Assembly (NCBI RefSeq): GCF_012927305.1
Contig: NZ_JABBGH010000003.1
Span: 806,001-870,000, forward strand
Reading direction: 5' to 3'
DNA length: 64,000 nucleotides
From: Hymenobacter polaris
Lineage (GTDB): Bacteria > Bacteroidota > Bacteroidia > Cytophagales > Hymenobacteraceae
Part shown: piece by piece, positions 18,784 to 28,200 of the stretch
Numbering within the stretch: position 1 is the stretch's first letter
Layout of the letters: each line of letters starts with the position of its first letter
The notes under the pieces: model-generated
Database searches by the model: none
What the model was told of the DNA's origin: nothing
The model's input: only the letters and a program-made list of their open reading frames with translations
Program-made: the position numbers and the translations under genes

Positions 18784-20676
18784 TTAAGCAATGTCAGCGT
18801 TGTCGGGCGAAGGACCGGCCAGGGGAACTTGGTTCTCCACGCGGTTCTTCAGGCGGTCTTCGGCCGTTTGGCGCTCGGTAGTAGCCATCTGGTCGCGCAA
18901 TGCGCTCAGGGCGTCGAGGTCGCCTAGGGTGTTCTTGTCGGCCGGCTTCTTGAGGTCGCTCAGCTTGCCTTCGCCCTGGGTAGCACCGCCAGCAGCGGGA
19001 GCCTTCTTGGCAAATTTCGAGTTCGACGACTTGTTGCTCTCGTCCTCCTTGTTGTACACGGCGGTGTGCGACAGCACGATGCGACGGTCGTCCTTCGAGA
19101 ACTCGGTAACGCGGAAGTCAAGCTGCTCGCCGTTTTCGGCGGTTGTGCCATCTTCCTTCACCAGGCCTTTCGGGTACGCGAAGCCTTCGATGCCGTAGGG
19201 CAATTCGAGCACCGCGCCACGGTCCGACTTCTCAGTGATGGTTGCCTTGTGCACCGAGCCGGGGGTGAACACGGTCTGGAAGGTATCCCAAGGGTTTTCC
19301 TCCAGCTGCTTCACGCCCAGAGCCAGGCGGCGGGCCGGCATATCCAGCTCCAGCACCACTACGTCGAGCTTGTCGCCTACCTTGACCACCTCCGAGGGGT
19401 GCTTAATTTTCTTGGTCCACGACAAGTCCGACACGTGCACGAGGCCGTCTACGCCCTCCTCCAGCTCCACGAAGAGGCCGAAGTTAGTGAGGTTGCGCAC
19501 GGTGCCGCTGTGCTTGGTGCCCACGGCAAACTTCTCGGCGAAGTCGCCACGGGTCCACGGGTCTTCGGTCAGTTGCTTGATGCCTAGGCTCATCTTGCGC
19601 TCCTCGCGGTCGAGGGTCAGCACCACCGCTTCCACGATGTCGCCTTGCTTGATGAAGTCCTGCGGGTTGCGCAGGTGCTGGCTCCAGCTCATTTCCGACA
19701 CGTGGATGAGGCCTTCGACGCCCGGTACCACTTCCATAAACGCGCCGTAGTCGGCCACGTTCACGATGCGGCCCTGTACGCGCGAGCCGGGGCCGAGGTC
19801 GGCCGGCAGCGAATCCCACGGGTGGGGAGTCAGTTGCTTGAGACCCAGCGAGATGCGCTTCTTGGCTTCGTCGAAGTCCAGCACTACCACGTTGAGTTTC
19901 TGGTCGAGCTGCAGGGCTTCGCTCGGGTGAGCGATGCGGCCCCACGAAATGTCCGTGATGTGCAGCAGACCATCGACACCGCCGAGGTCGATGAACACGC
20001 CGAAGTTGGTCATGTTCTTGATGTTGCCCTCCAGAATCTGGCCTTTCTCCAGGTTGTTCAAGATGGCTTCGCGCTGCTGCTCGAGGTCCTTCTCAATCAG
20101 GACTTTGTGCGACACCACTACGTTGTCGAAGGCGGCGTTGATTTTCACCACCTTTACTTCCATGCGGCGACCAACGTAGATGTCGAAGTCGCGGATGGGC
20201 TTCACGTCAATTTGCGAGCCGGGGAGGAAGGCCTCTACGCCATCCATCTCCATGATGAGGCCGCCCTTGGTGCGGCGCTTCACCACGCCTTCCAGCACGG
20301 TATCATTTTCCAGGGCGCTGTAGATAGCGTTCCAGGCTTGCTTAATCTTAGCCTTCTTGCGCGACAGTATTAGCTGCCCGTTCGCGTCTTCCTGGTCTTC
20401 GATGAACACGTCCACCTCGTCGCCCACTTTCAGCTCGGGCAGGTCGCGGAATTCGCTCAGCGGCACTAGGCCGTCCGACTTAAAGCCGATGTTCAGGATA
20501 ACGTCGCGGTCGGTGATGCCTACCACGGTACCCTTAATAACCTCTTCCTCCTGCACGGTGGTGAGGGTGTCGCCGTACAATTTTTCCAGCTCGGCGCGCT
20601 GCTCGGAGTTGTAGTTACCCCCGAAGCCACTGGCTCCAACATTATCCCAGTCGAAGTCGTCAACCAATTCTGCCAT
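18784..20676 (-). CDS. rpsA: Ribosomal protein S1
   Basis: 630 residues with six S1 RNA-binding repeats. The typical repeat text NFGVFIDLGGVDGLLHITDI, then NFGLFVELEEGVDGLVHVSD and ADYGAFMEVVPGVEGLIHVS is easy to see. S1 binds mRNA on the 30S subunit and helps recruit transcripts. This matters in Bacteroidota, which hardly use Shine-Dalgarno pairing. I place the start at the ATG at 20676 (MAELVDDFDWDN); a start 11 codons upstream has no support. The tail, rich in Ser, Lys and Glu, is poorly conserved. The gene has its own promoter element and terminator, so it is a single-gene unit. Confidence 0.97.
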   Translation of the reverse strand: MAELVDDFDWDNVGASGFGGNYNSEQRAELEKLYGDTLTTVQEEEVIKGTVVGITDRDVILNIGFKSDGLVPLSEFRDLPELKVGDEVDVFIEDQEDANGQLILSRKKAKIKQAWNAIYSALENDTVLEGVVKRRTKGGLIMEMDGVEAFLPGSQIDVKPIRDFDIYVGRRMEVKVVKINAAFDNVVVSHKVLIEKDLEQQREAILNNLEKGQILEGNIKNMTNFGVFIDLGGVDGLLHITDISWGRIAHPSEALQLDQKLNVVVLDFDEAKKRISLGLKQLTPHPWDSLPADLGPGSRVQGRIVNVADYGAFMEVVPGVEGLIHVSEMSWSQHLRNPQDFIKQGDIVEAVVLTLDREERKMSLGIKQLTEDPWTRGDFAEKFAVGTKHSGTVRNLTNFGLFVELEEGVDGLVHVSDLSWTKKIKHPSEVVKVGDKLDVVVLELDMPARRLALGVKQLEENPWDTFQTVFTPGSVHKATITEKSDRGAVLELPYGIEGFAYPKGLVKEDGTTAENGEQLDFRVTEFSKDDRRIVLSHTAVYNKEDESNKSSNSKFAKKAPAAGGATQGEGKLSDLKKPADKNTLGDLDALSALRDQMATTERQTAEDRLKNRVENQVPLAGPSPDNADIA

Positions 20677-20787
20677 TAGATAGCAGGTTCCTAAATCACT
20701 GAACACCACCGCCGGAACCCAGAGCCGTGGCGCAGTTTGAGTTAATGCCGGCCCCTAGGGCACCGGCCCGCCACCTTGACGGGGCCG

Positions 20788-20795
20788 CAAAGGTA
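20788..20795 (-). promoter_or_regulatory. -7 promoter element of rpsA (TACCTTTG)
   Basis: TACCTTTG on the minus strand is an exact match to the Bacteroidota consensus TAnnTTTG. It predicts a leader of roughly 100 nt before the rpsA ATG. The leader contains an imperfect GC-rich palindrome around CCCTAGGG at 20753-20760. Confidence 0.65.
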
Positions 20796-20815
20796 CGGAT
20801 TATCAATGAGTTTTG

Positions 20816-21445
20816 CTAGTCCCGATACTCCCTTTGTAGATAAGGTTTAGCTACTGCTTTTAAAAAATTAGGATTAATTATTACGCTAGCTGAAGCAGCC
20901 CTTATGGCTTTGCGATTTGCTTCTGTATCGGGTGCTGAAAAATATAATTCAATTATTCGATAGTCACCATATATAGTTAGCGCGCTATTGTAGCTTGCCT
21001 GGCCACGCCATCCTGCTTCTTTTTGCTGCGGCAGTCTATAAGTTAATGTCAACCTGCGAGTTGAACTGTCAGTAACTTGTGTTTCAATTATAGCTAACCC
21101 GTGGTTTTTTGCAATAAGCTCTTCCTTATACTGTTGTATATTTTTTGAATTAGTTAAGAGCTTCCATGGTACCCCCACTAAGATGCCGGTAGGATTTGCT
21201 CTTACAACAACGCTTACTCTTATACTAGAATCAGGACTGAAATAATGAGCACCCGTTTCTTTATAATCAGGATTGGGCCCATAATCAGGTGCGAAGAAAA
21301 GAGGTTTGCTGTATGCAAGTGAGCTATCTGGTAAAATGAGCGATATGTTGCCTTTGGCTAAATAAACGCGCTTTCCGACCGGCTTTGGCGTCAAGCTACA
21401 AGCGAAGAGGCATATCTGCAGAACCAAGAGAGCGGAATTTTTCAT
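20816..21445 (-). CDS. Hypothetical lipoprotein
   Basis: 209 residues that I do not recognise. It begins MKNSALLVLQICLFAC, a lipoprotein signal with the lipobox Cys at residue 16, so it is probably anchored to a membrane facing the periplasm. The body is a mixed alpha/beta sequence with SPDSSIRVSVVVRANPTGI and RLTLTYRLPQQKEAGWRGQA. It could be a one-domain protein similar in shape to PsbP/MOG1-like stress-protein folds, but that is a guess. Its base composition is much more AT-rich than rpsA and gpmA beside it, which suggests recent arrival. It is divergent from mazEF with only 36 bp between the starts, so the two may share a control region. Confidence 0.65.
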   Translation of the reverse strand: MKNSALLVLQICLFACSLTPKPVGKRVYLAKGNISLILPDSSLAYSKPLFFAPDYGPNPDYKETGAHYFSPDSSIRVSVVVRANPTGILVGVPWKLLTNSKNIQQYKEELIAKNHGLAIIETQVTDSSTRRLTLTYRLPQQKEAGWRGQASYNSALTIYGDYRIIELYFSAPDTEANRKAIRAASASVIINPNFLKAVAKPYLQREYRD

Positions 21446-21463
21446 GAATATTTGTAATTATTT

Positions 21464-21473
21464 TGTACGTACA
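21464..21473. promoter_or_regulatory. Candidate mazEF operator (TGTACGTACA)
   Basis: A perfect 10-bp palindrome lies 8 bp upstream of the mazE ATG, between mazE and the divergent lipoprotein gene. MazE antitoxins usually repress their own operon from palindromes at this position. The role here is inferred from position only. Confidence 0.4.
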
Positions 21474-21481
21474 TTTATATC

Positions 21482-21742
21482 ATGCAAACTCGCCTCATCC
21501 GTGTCGGCAATTCCCAAGGAATTGTTCTGCCTAAAAAGCTGCTGCAACAGTATCACCTAAGCGGCGAAGTGGAACTGCGCCCTACGCCTGAAGGCCTGCT
21601 CATTGCCCCAGTAATACGCCCAGTTCGACAAGGCTGGGCAGCCCAGATGCAAGCAGCCATGGCTGACGGCCAAGAGCCAGAAGGGGAGTTGCTGGAAGGG
21701 TTTTCGGATGCGAAGTTTGAAGAAGACGAGTGGCAATGGTAA
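21482..21742 (+). CDS. mazE: MazE-type antitoxin (AbrB/SpoVT fold)
   Basis: 86 residues. The N-terminal half is the swapped-hairpin DNA-binding fold: RLIRVGNSQGIVLPKKLLQQ, then GEVELRPTPEGLLIAPV. The acidic C-terminal tail (GEPEGELL-like stretch, ending KFEEDEWQW) is the part that blocks the toxin. It is followed by a PemK/MazF toxin gene that overlaps it by 7 bp, the normal order for this type II toxin-antitoxin system. The antitoxin, alone or with toxin, would be expected to repress the promoter just upstream. Confidence 0.88.
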   Translation: MQTRLIRVGNSQGIVLPKKLLQQYHLSGEVELRPTPEGLLIAPVIRPVRQGWAAQMQAAMADGQEPEGELLEGFSDAKFEEDEWQW

Positions 21743-22065
21743 CTACCGTGCAGCGCTTCGAGGTGTGGCTGGTGAACTTGGACCCAACCCAAGGCAGCGA
21801 AATCAATAAGACCCGGCCGTGCGTGGTCATTTCGCCCGATGAGCTGAACCGCTATTTGCGCACCGTTACGGTAGCCGCCCTAACGAGTGCGCAGCGGGCG
21901 TATCCGTCGCGGGTCGATTGCCAGTTTCAGGACAAAGCTGGGCAGGTGGCGCTCGACCATATTCGCTCGGTAGATAAGGCGCGGCTAGTGAAGAAGCTCG
22001 GAGCGATTGCAACCGATACAGCCAAGGAGATAGGTGACCGGCTTGTGGAATTGTTTCAATATTAG
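21736..22065 (+). CDS. mazF: MazF/PemK-type mRNA interferase toxin
   Basis: 109 residues from the ATG at 21736; a GTG two codons upstream is also possible. The family core is present: FEVWLVNLDPTQGSEINKTR, then PCVVISPDELN and VALDHIRSVDKARL. These proteins cut single-stranded RNA at short sites and stall growth unless held by MazE. The toxin frame begins inside the last codons of mazE, so translation is coupled. The cleavage site cannot be predicted from sequence. The pair sits just before gpmA, 44 bp upstream of its ATG, and could be co-transcribed with it. Confidence 0.9.
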   Translation: MVTTVQRFEVWLVNLDPTQGSEINKTRPCVVISPDELNRYLRTVTVAALTSAQRAYPSRVDCQFQDKAGQVALDHIRSVDKARLVKKLGAIATDTAKEIGDRLVELFQY

Positions 22066-22109
22066 CTGACAAACCAACCCGCTTGCTGTTTGGTAAAAAA
22101 ATCGCAGCA

Positions 22110-22799
22110 ATGGAAAAACTCGTGCTTATCCGCCACGGCGAAAGCCAATGGAACCTCGAAAACCGCTTCACCGGCTGGACCGACGTGGACCTGACTGACA
22201 CCGGCCGCCAGCAGGCGCGCAACGCCGGGCAGATTCTCAAAAAGAACGGTTACACCTTCGACCAGGGCTTCACGTCGGTGCTGCGCCGCGCTATCAAAAC
22301 GCTTGATTACGTGCTTGATGGGGCGGATTGCCTCTGGATTCCGATTCAAAAGTCGTGGCGGCTGAATGAGCGGTTCTACGGCGCGCTACAAGGCCTCAAT
22401 AAGGCCGAAACCGCCGAGAAATACGGCGAGGAGCAGGTGCAGAAGTGGCGCCGCGACCCCCACGCCCTGCCGCCCGCCGTGACGCGCGACGACCCGCGCT
22501 TTCCGGGCCATGACATTCGCTACAAGCACCTCACCGACCGCGAGCTGCCGCTAACCGAGAACCTGAGCGAAACGATGGCGCGCGTGATGCCCTTCTGGAC
22601 CGAGCGCATTGTGCGGGCCATGCGCAACCAGCAGAAAGTTATCGTATCGGCCCACGGCAACAGCCTGCGGGCGCTGGTGCAGTACATTGACAACCTGTCG
22701 GATGAGGAAGTGACCAAGCTCGAAATCCCGACTGGCGTGCCGCTGGTGTACGAGCTGGATGACAACCTGAACCGCATCCGGCACTACTATTTGCAATAA
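22110..22799 (+). CDS. gpmA: 2,3-bisphosphoglycerate-dependent phosphoglycerate mutase
   Basis: 229 residues that interconvert 3- and 2-phosphoglycerate in glycolysis. The N-terminal LVLIRHGESQWN contains the phospho-histidine. It is followed by NRFTGWTDVDLTDTGRQQA and by the cofactor-binding stretch LNERFYGALQGLNKAETA. The second catalytic His is in VSAHGNSLRALVQ. Length and C-terminus (GVPLVYELDDN) match GpmA. I chose the ATG at 22110 (MEKLVLIRHGE); nine extra upstream codons are in frame but not conserved. Confidence 0.97.
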   Translation: MEKLVLIRHGESQWNLENRFTGWTDVDLTDTGRQQARNAGQILKKNGYTFDQGFTSVLRRAIKTLDYVLDGADCLWIPIQKSWRLNERFYGALQGLNKAETAEKYGEEQVQKWRRDPHALPPAVTRDDPRFPGHDIRYKHLTDRELPLTENLSETMARVMPFWTERIVRAMRNQQKVIVSAHGNSLRALVQYIDNLSDEEVTKLEIPTGVPLVYELDDNLNRIRHYYLQ

Positions 22800-22819
22800 G
22801 GCAAGGCGCAAAGCTGGCG

Positions 22820-23506
22820 CTACGGCCTGCTGCGCACCATCCTTTCGGCCACCACCGCCCCTAGGGCCAGCAGCGAACCGATAGCCACCCGCCGCCAGCG
22901 CCGGGTAGCGGGCGACTCGTAGGCGCGGCCTCCCGCCAGTTCGGCAGTTACGGCGTTGAGCGACTTAACCTTATGGGCAAAATCGCCGGCCAGGCGCCCG
23001 CGGATGATGGTCATCTGCGCCAGTACCTCGTCTAGCTCGTCGGGCAGGGTTTCTTCGAGCACGGCGCGCAGGCGCTTGCCCACGGTGGGCGACTTGCCGT
23101 TGGTGGAAATGGCTATTTTCAGCTGACCCTTTACTACTACTGACGAAAGGTAGAAGTCGCACAGCGCGGGCGTGTCGGCCACGTTTACGAGCAGGCGGCG
23201 CGGGCGGGCGGCGGCCACAATGGCGCGGTGCAGGCCGGGGTCGTCGGTGGCGGCAAACACGAGGTCGTGGGCGTCGAGGTCAGTTTCGGCGAAGGCTTTT
23301 TGCAGCAGCTGCACCCTAGGGTGCCGGGCGGCCAGCGCGCGCAGCTCGGGCAGCAGGGTGATGCTCACGACCGTGATGGCCGTGCGCGGACTGTTGCGCA
23401 GGATGGCCGTGAGCTTTTCCAGGCCCACATTGCCGCCCCCTACGAGCAGCACCCGCAGGTTTTCGAGTTGCAGAAAGGCCGGGAACAGCGGGTTTTGGTC
23501 GGGCAT
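22820..23506 (-). CDS. Precorrin-2 dehydrogenase / sirohydrochlorin ferrochelatase (Met8-like)
   Basis: 228 residues. A Rossmann NAD-binding fold at the start reads LRVLLVGGGNVGLEKLTAIL. It continues with DLVFAATDDPGLHRAIV and CDFYLSSVVVKGQLKIAIST, then TNGKSPTVGKRLRAVLEE. This is the CysG-N / Met8 family, which oxidises precorrin-2 and inserts iron to finish siroheme. The methyltransferase half of CysG is absent from this chain; a separate methyltransferase is encoded at 33691. Siroheme is needed by the NirB encoded in the same cluster. A basic segment and a hydrophobic stretch at the C-terminus (IGSLLALGAVVAERM) are unusual and may touch the membrane. The ATG at 23506 (MPDQNPLFPAF) is the most likely start. 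Confidence 0.9.
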   Translation of the reverse strand: MPDQNPLFPAFLQLENLRVLLVGGGNVGLEKLTAILRNSPRTAITVVSITLLPELRALAARHPRVQLLQKAFAETDLDAHDLVFAATDDPGLHRAIVAAARPRRLLVNVADTPALCDFYLSSVVVKGQLKIAISTNGKSPTVGKRLRAVLEETLPDELDEVLAQMTIIRGRLAGDFAHKVKSLNAVTAELAGGRAYESPATRRWRRVAIGSLLALGAVVAERMVRSRP

Positions 23507-23642
23507 CTTGGGGGGGAGGGCGCCGGGCACGCGCCGCGCTGGCTACCAGCAGAAAGCGCCGCGCAAGCAAATTGTTCGGCCCTAGGGGCGGCACCGGGCC
23601 AAAGACCAGGGCCGCGGGCAAATTAGTGGTAGGCTAGAAGCG

Positions 23643-25115
23643 CTACCGTGCCCCGGTCAGCTGGTGCTCACCTACGCTGGCAAAATCGGTTGCCGGGGCG
23701 TCGCAGGTGGGGCAGTAGTAGGCCAGTAGCTCTTCGAACGGGGTGCCCGGCGCCGCGCCTTGGGCAGGGTCGCCGTAGGCGGCATCGTACACGGTGAGGC
23801 AGTGGCGGCACTGGTGCAGCGTGGGCTGGTAGGCCGGGGCGGCGGGCGCGGCCGGCTCAAGCAGCGGTGCGGGCAGGGTGGCAGCCTCCTGCTGCTCGTA
23901 AAACTGGTCGCAGAGCTGGCTCAGGTACCAGGGTAGGTTGTCGCGGCTCACGCGCTGGCGGAAGCTCACGAAGTCCTTGCTGTTGGGGTTGAAATCGCGG
24001 GTGTGCAGCAACTCGTACTGCTCGGCGTGCAGGCCAACCTGGCTGAGGTGGCCCTGCTGGCTGCGCACCACGATAGAGCCGAATAAGCCCGTTTTGGGCT
24101 TGGTTTTGATGGCGAAGCACAGCTGGTAGGTTCGGATATCCTCCTCATTGAAGTGGCGCACCAGCTCGTGCTTCAGGGCCAGGCCCGTGGGGCACTCGTC
24201 CTCCACTTGCCAGTTTAGCTCGTTGGCGGCGTGGCGCACGTTGAGGCGGTGGCGGCGCAGCACGGCATCCCACAGGGGCCGGTCGGCGGGGTCGATGCCT
24301 TTAATGATGAGCGACTTCCAGGGCGTGGTGCACAGTTGGCCGATGCGCATGCGCAGGCACAGCTGGCACGCCTCCTTCAGGAAAGCCAACGAAAACTGCT
24401 CGTCGCGCCGGTAGATGCCGAGCCAGATTTTGCTGCCGTAGCGGTTGAAGCCCTCGTAGTAGGGCAGGGTAAACGGCGGCAGGGTGAGCGGCGCCGTAAT
24501 GGGCTGGAAGCCAAAGCTATGCTGGGCGCTCACCAGCCCGTACAGTAAGGTGCCATCTGCCCCTGGTTGGTCGTAGAACCGCTCGCGGTTCCCGAGTATC
24601 ACCCGCTCGACGGTGCCGCTCACCGCCGCAATGTCCTCCGAGTACACCAGCGAAGGCCAGCAGTACAGTTGGTTATGCTTCGGAAACCGCACGTATAGGT
24701 ACCAGTAGTTGGGCGTGTCGGAGGTGATAAAGTTTAGGTTGCCCGTAAAGAAGGGCACGAAGGTCTGGCCTTTGTCGATGAGGTTGATTTTCAGGCGCGG
24801 CTGGAAATCAAACGAATCCAGTACATCCTGGTAGACGCCCTCGCGCAGCCAGGCCGTGTGGTGAAATACTTCTTCCACCACGTAGGAGCTACTGATGTTG
24901 GGGTGCAGCTCGGTATCGACCTCGTGGGCAATGCCGGCCGTGGCCAAGGCCTCGCTCAGCGCCGGCTGCCGGTCGTCGCCCACGCGCACCAGTAGCTGCT
25001 GCCGGGTGCCCAGGTGCAGGTGCTCGGCCTCGGCCGCCTCAGCGGCTTCCACGATGGTGAGCAGGTCGCCGGCCGGCACGAGGCCGCCGGGCAGATTGAT
25101 GCGGATGGTGGGCAT
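23643..25115 (-). CDS. Sulfite/nitrite-reductase-like protein with C-terminal rubredoxin domain
   Basis: 490 residues. The N-terminal part (RINLPGGLVPAGDLLTIVEA, then LHLGTRQQLLVRV) looks like the ferredoxin-like half domain of sulfite and nitrite reductases. The middle has YWYLYVRFPKHNQLYCWPSL, which I cannot assign. I do not see the paired cysteine motifs that bind siroheme and 4Fe-4S in true reductases. The last 60 residues are a rubredoxin: CRHC, GDPAQGAAPGTPFEEL and CPTC give the four iron ligands. The conserved Trp of many rubredoxins is replaced (LLAYYCPTC). It is encoded with the nitrate reductase and transporter, so an electron-transfer or accessory role in nitrate/nitrite reduction is likely. 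The exact reaction is unknown. Confidence 0.75.
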   Translation of the reverse strand: MPTIRINLPGGLVPAGDLLTIVEAAEAAEAEHLHLGTRQQLLVRVGDDRQPALSEALATAGIAHEVDTELHPNISSSYVVEEVFHHTAWLREGVYQDVLDSFDFQPRLKINLIDKGQTFVPFFTGNLNFITSDTPNYWYLYVRFPKHNQLYCWPSLVYSEDIAAVSGTVERVILGNRERFYDQPGADGTLLYGLVSAQHSFGFQPITAPLTLPPFTLPYYEGFNRYGSKIWLGIYRRDEQFSLAFLKEACQLCLRMRIGQLCTTPWKSLIIKGIDPADRPLWDAVLRRHRLNVRHAANELNWQVEDECPTGLALKHELVRHFNEEDIRTYQLCFAIKTKPKTGLFGSIVVRSQQGHLSQVGLHAEQYELLHTRDFNPNSKDFVSFRQRVSRDNLPWYLSQLCDQFYEQQEAATLPAPLLEPAAPAAPAYQPTLHQCRHCLTVYDAAYGDPAQGAAPGTPFEELLAYYCPTCDAPATDFASVGEHQLTGAR

Positions 25116-25130
25116 GTGATGCAGACGCTT

Positions 25131-25297
25131 CGCCTCACCCCCTAGCCCCCTCTCCTTCAGAGAGGGGGGACTAGCTCTAGTACTTAGCTCTAGCTTCCTA
25201 AGTGGTTATGCGTAAAGAGTATATCGTTATAAGCTAAACTAAAAGCTGAAGCTAGTTCCCTTTTTCTAAAGGCGAGGGGGCTAGGGGGCGAGGTGAC
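25131..25297. repeat. MITE-like element with inverted ends, within the nas cluster
   Basis: The two ends are inverted copies of each other for about 40 bp with a few differences. Each outer end starts CCTCRCCCCCTAGCCCCCTC, where R is A on the left and G on the right. The 75-bp centre is AT-rich and has no gene. It fills the gap between nasA (stop at 25299) and the rubredoxin-tailed gene. A partial copy lies at 30651. Confidence 0.7.
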
Positions 25298-25298
25298 C

Positions 25299-28200
25299 CT
25301 AGGCCGATTCCACCGCTACCAAACTCTCCTCCAGCAGGCGCTGCACCTCGGGTCGGCACGAGCCGCAGCCGGTGCCGGCGCCCGTGGCGGCGCTTAGTTC
25401 GCGCAGCGAGGCGCAGCCAGTGGCAATGGCCTGGCGCAGGTTGCCGGCCCCCACGTTGTTGCAGCTGCACACCAGCTTGCCGAGCACCGGCGCGGCGGGA
25501 CGGCCACTGCGCAGTAGCTGCAGGCGCTTGTCGCTCAGCTCGGTGCGGTTGGCAATCAGCTCGCGAAACTCCTGGAACTCGTTTTTATCACCAATGAGAA
25601 TGGCCCCCACCAGCCGGTCTTGGTGAATGATGCACTTCTTGTAGTAACGCTGGGCTTTGTCGATGAAGACAATTTCCTCGTAGTCAATAGCATTAGGGGC
25701 TTCGGGCAGGCCAATGCTGCACAAGTCGAAGCCGTGAATCTTGATAATATTCATGAACGTGCTGCCCTGGTAGTGGGCAACCACATCGCCGCCTAGGTAG
25801 CGGGCCAGCACCGCCGCCTGCTGCTCGGCGGCGGCCGTAATGCCGTAGAGCGTGCCCTCAAACTCGGCAATCTCCCCTAGGGCGTACACGCTCGGGTCGC
25901 TGGTTTGCAGGTGCGCATCCACCACCACGCCGCGCTGGCAGCGCAGGCCGCAGTCGCGGGCCAGCTCCAGGTTGGGGACCGTGCCGATGGCCAGCAGCAC
26001 GGCATCGCAGTCGAGGCGGCGGCCACTTTTGAGGCCCACGCCGGTGAGGCGCGCGCGGCCGTAGAACAGCTCTACCTCGTCGTTGAAATACAACTCGCAG
26101 CCCTGGTTGGCCATTTCCTCGCGCAGCAGCTGGCTGCCTAGGGCATCAAGCTGGCGGTCAAGAAAGCGCGAGGTGCGCTGAATAATCGTGACGCGGGTAC
26201 CCATTTCGCGCAGCGAGGCGGCCATTTCCAGGCCCAGCAGGCCGCCGCCCACCACCACCACGTGGGCCCCGGTGGCCGGCAGGTGCGCCCGAAAATTGTC
26301 GGCGTCGAGGCGGCTGCGCATCGAGAAGATGCCGGGTAGCGCGGGCACTCCCCTCGGCACCGCCGCCCGGCTGCCCGTGGCCAGAATGAGCACGTCATAA
26401 TCGGTGCGCTGGCCATGCGAGTCGAGTACGTACTTCTCGGCGCAGTGGATACTTTCCACGCTCACGCCGCGCCGCACCTCGAGGCGGTAGGCAGTTTCTT
26501 CGGCTTCCTGCATCTTCACCAACTGCGCCCACTGCTGGTGCCCACTCAGGTAGTCGGGCAGCAGTACGCGATTGTAGAAGGGAAAGTCTTCCTTGCTGAA
26601 TACAATCAGTTCATCTTGCTGATTTACTTCGCGGTAGGACTTGACGAAGCCGCAGGCGCCGGCCCCGGCGCCCACCACCACCACGCGCCGCCGGGCGGGC
26701 CGGTACTTCACCACCTGCACGGCGCAAAACTTAAAGTCGGGCTCCTTGGACAGCGGGTCCAGCGTGCCCGACGTCACGTTGTTGGCCCGGTTCAGGTCGG
26801 AGCCCAGCTGCCGGCCCCAGTGCATGGGCAGAAACACCACGCCCGGCCGGATGCCGACGCTGAGGCGCGCCGCCACCCGCACCTCGCCCCGGCGCGAGCT
26901 TACCGTCACCAGCTCGCCCTCGGCCACCCCTAGGGCTTCCGCATCCTGGGGGTGCAGCTCCAGAAAAGCCTGCGGCAGGTGCTTGGTCAGCTTGCTCACC
27001 TTGCCCGTTTTGGTCATGGTGTGCCACTGGTCGCGGATGCGGCCGGTGGTGAGCACGAAGGGAAACTCCTCGTCGGGCGCCTCGCTGCGGAAGCTGGCCG
27101 CCGGCGCGTGCAGCACCGCCCGGCCGCTGGGAGTATAGAATCGGTGGTCGGTGAACAGGCGCGGCGTATCGGGCGCGGCCTGGCCGGCGCGGTAGGGCCA
27201 CTGCACCGAGCCGCGCTCTTTCAAGGTGCTGTAGTTCAATCCCGTACTGTCGAGGCTGGTGCCGGCCGTTAGGCGGATATGCTCCAGGTAGATAGCCTCG
27301 GGGCTAGGGTAGTCGAAGCCCGGAAAGCCCATGGCCTGGGCAAAGCGGCAGATTATTTCGGCATCGGGCAGGGCCTCGCCGGGCGCGTCCACCACCTTGG
27401 CCAGGTGGCTGATGCGGCGCTCCGAGTTGGTCATGGTGCCCTCTTTTTCGGCCCAGGCGGCGGCGGGCAGCACCACGTCGGCGTAGGTCAGGGTTTGGGG
27501 CTGGCTGCTGACTTCCTGCACCACCACGAACTTGGCCTTGGCCAGCGCTGCCTCGGCCTGGCGCGCATTGGGCAGGCTGGTGAGCGGGTTGGTGCACACT
27601 ATCCAGATAGCCTTGAGGCGCCCGGCTTCGAGGGCCTCAAACATCTCGGTGGCCGTGTAGCCGGGCTGCGCGGCCAGCGGCCCGCTGCCCCAAAACTGCT
27701 GCACCTCGGCCCGGTGCGCGGGGTTGGCCAGGTTGCGGTGGGCGGGCAGCAGGTTGCTGAGGCCGCCCACCTCGCGCCCGCCCATGGCGTTGGGCTGCCC
27801 GGTAAGCGAGAGCGGCCCCGCGCCGGGCCGGCCAATCTGGCCCGTCAGCAAATGCAGATTCAGCAAACACAGGTTTTTATCGACTCCCACGGCGCTCTGG
27901 TTCAGCCCCATCGTCCACATCGACAGAAAGGCCTGAGCTGAGCCGATGTAGCTGGCCGCCAGCCGAATGTCAGCCTCGGGTACGCCGCACAGGGCGGCGC
28001 TTTCGGCCACGGGGCGGGCCAGCACCAGCGCGCGGTAGGTTTCGTAGCCTTCGGTGTGGTGGGCTAGGAAGTCCGCGTCCACGTCGCCGTTCTCGAGCAG
28101 CACCCGCGCGATGGCTTGCAGCAGCACCACGTCGGTACCCGGAATGAGCTGCAGGTGCAAGTCGGCCAGGGCGCAGGTGTCGGTGGCCCTAGGGTCGATG

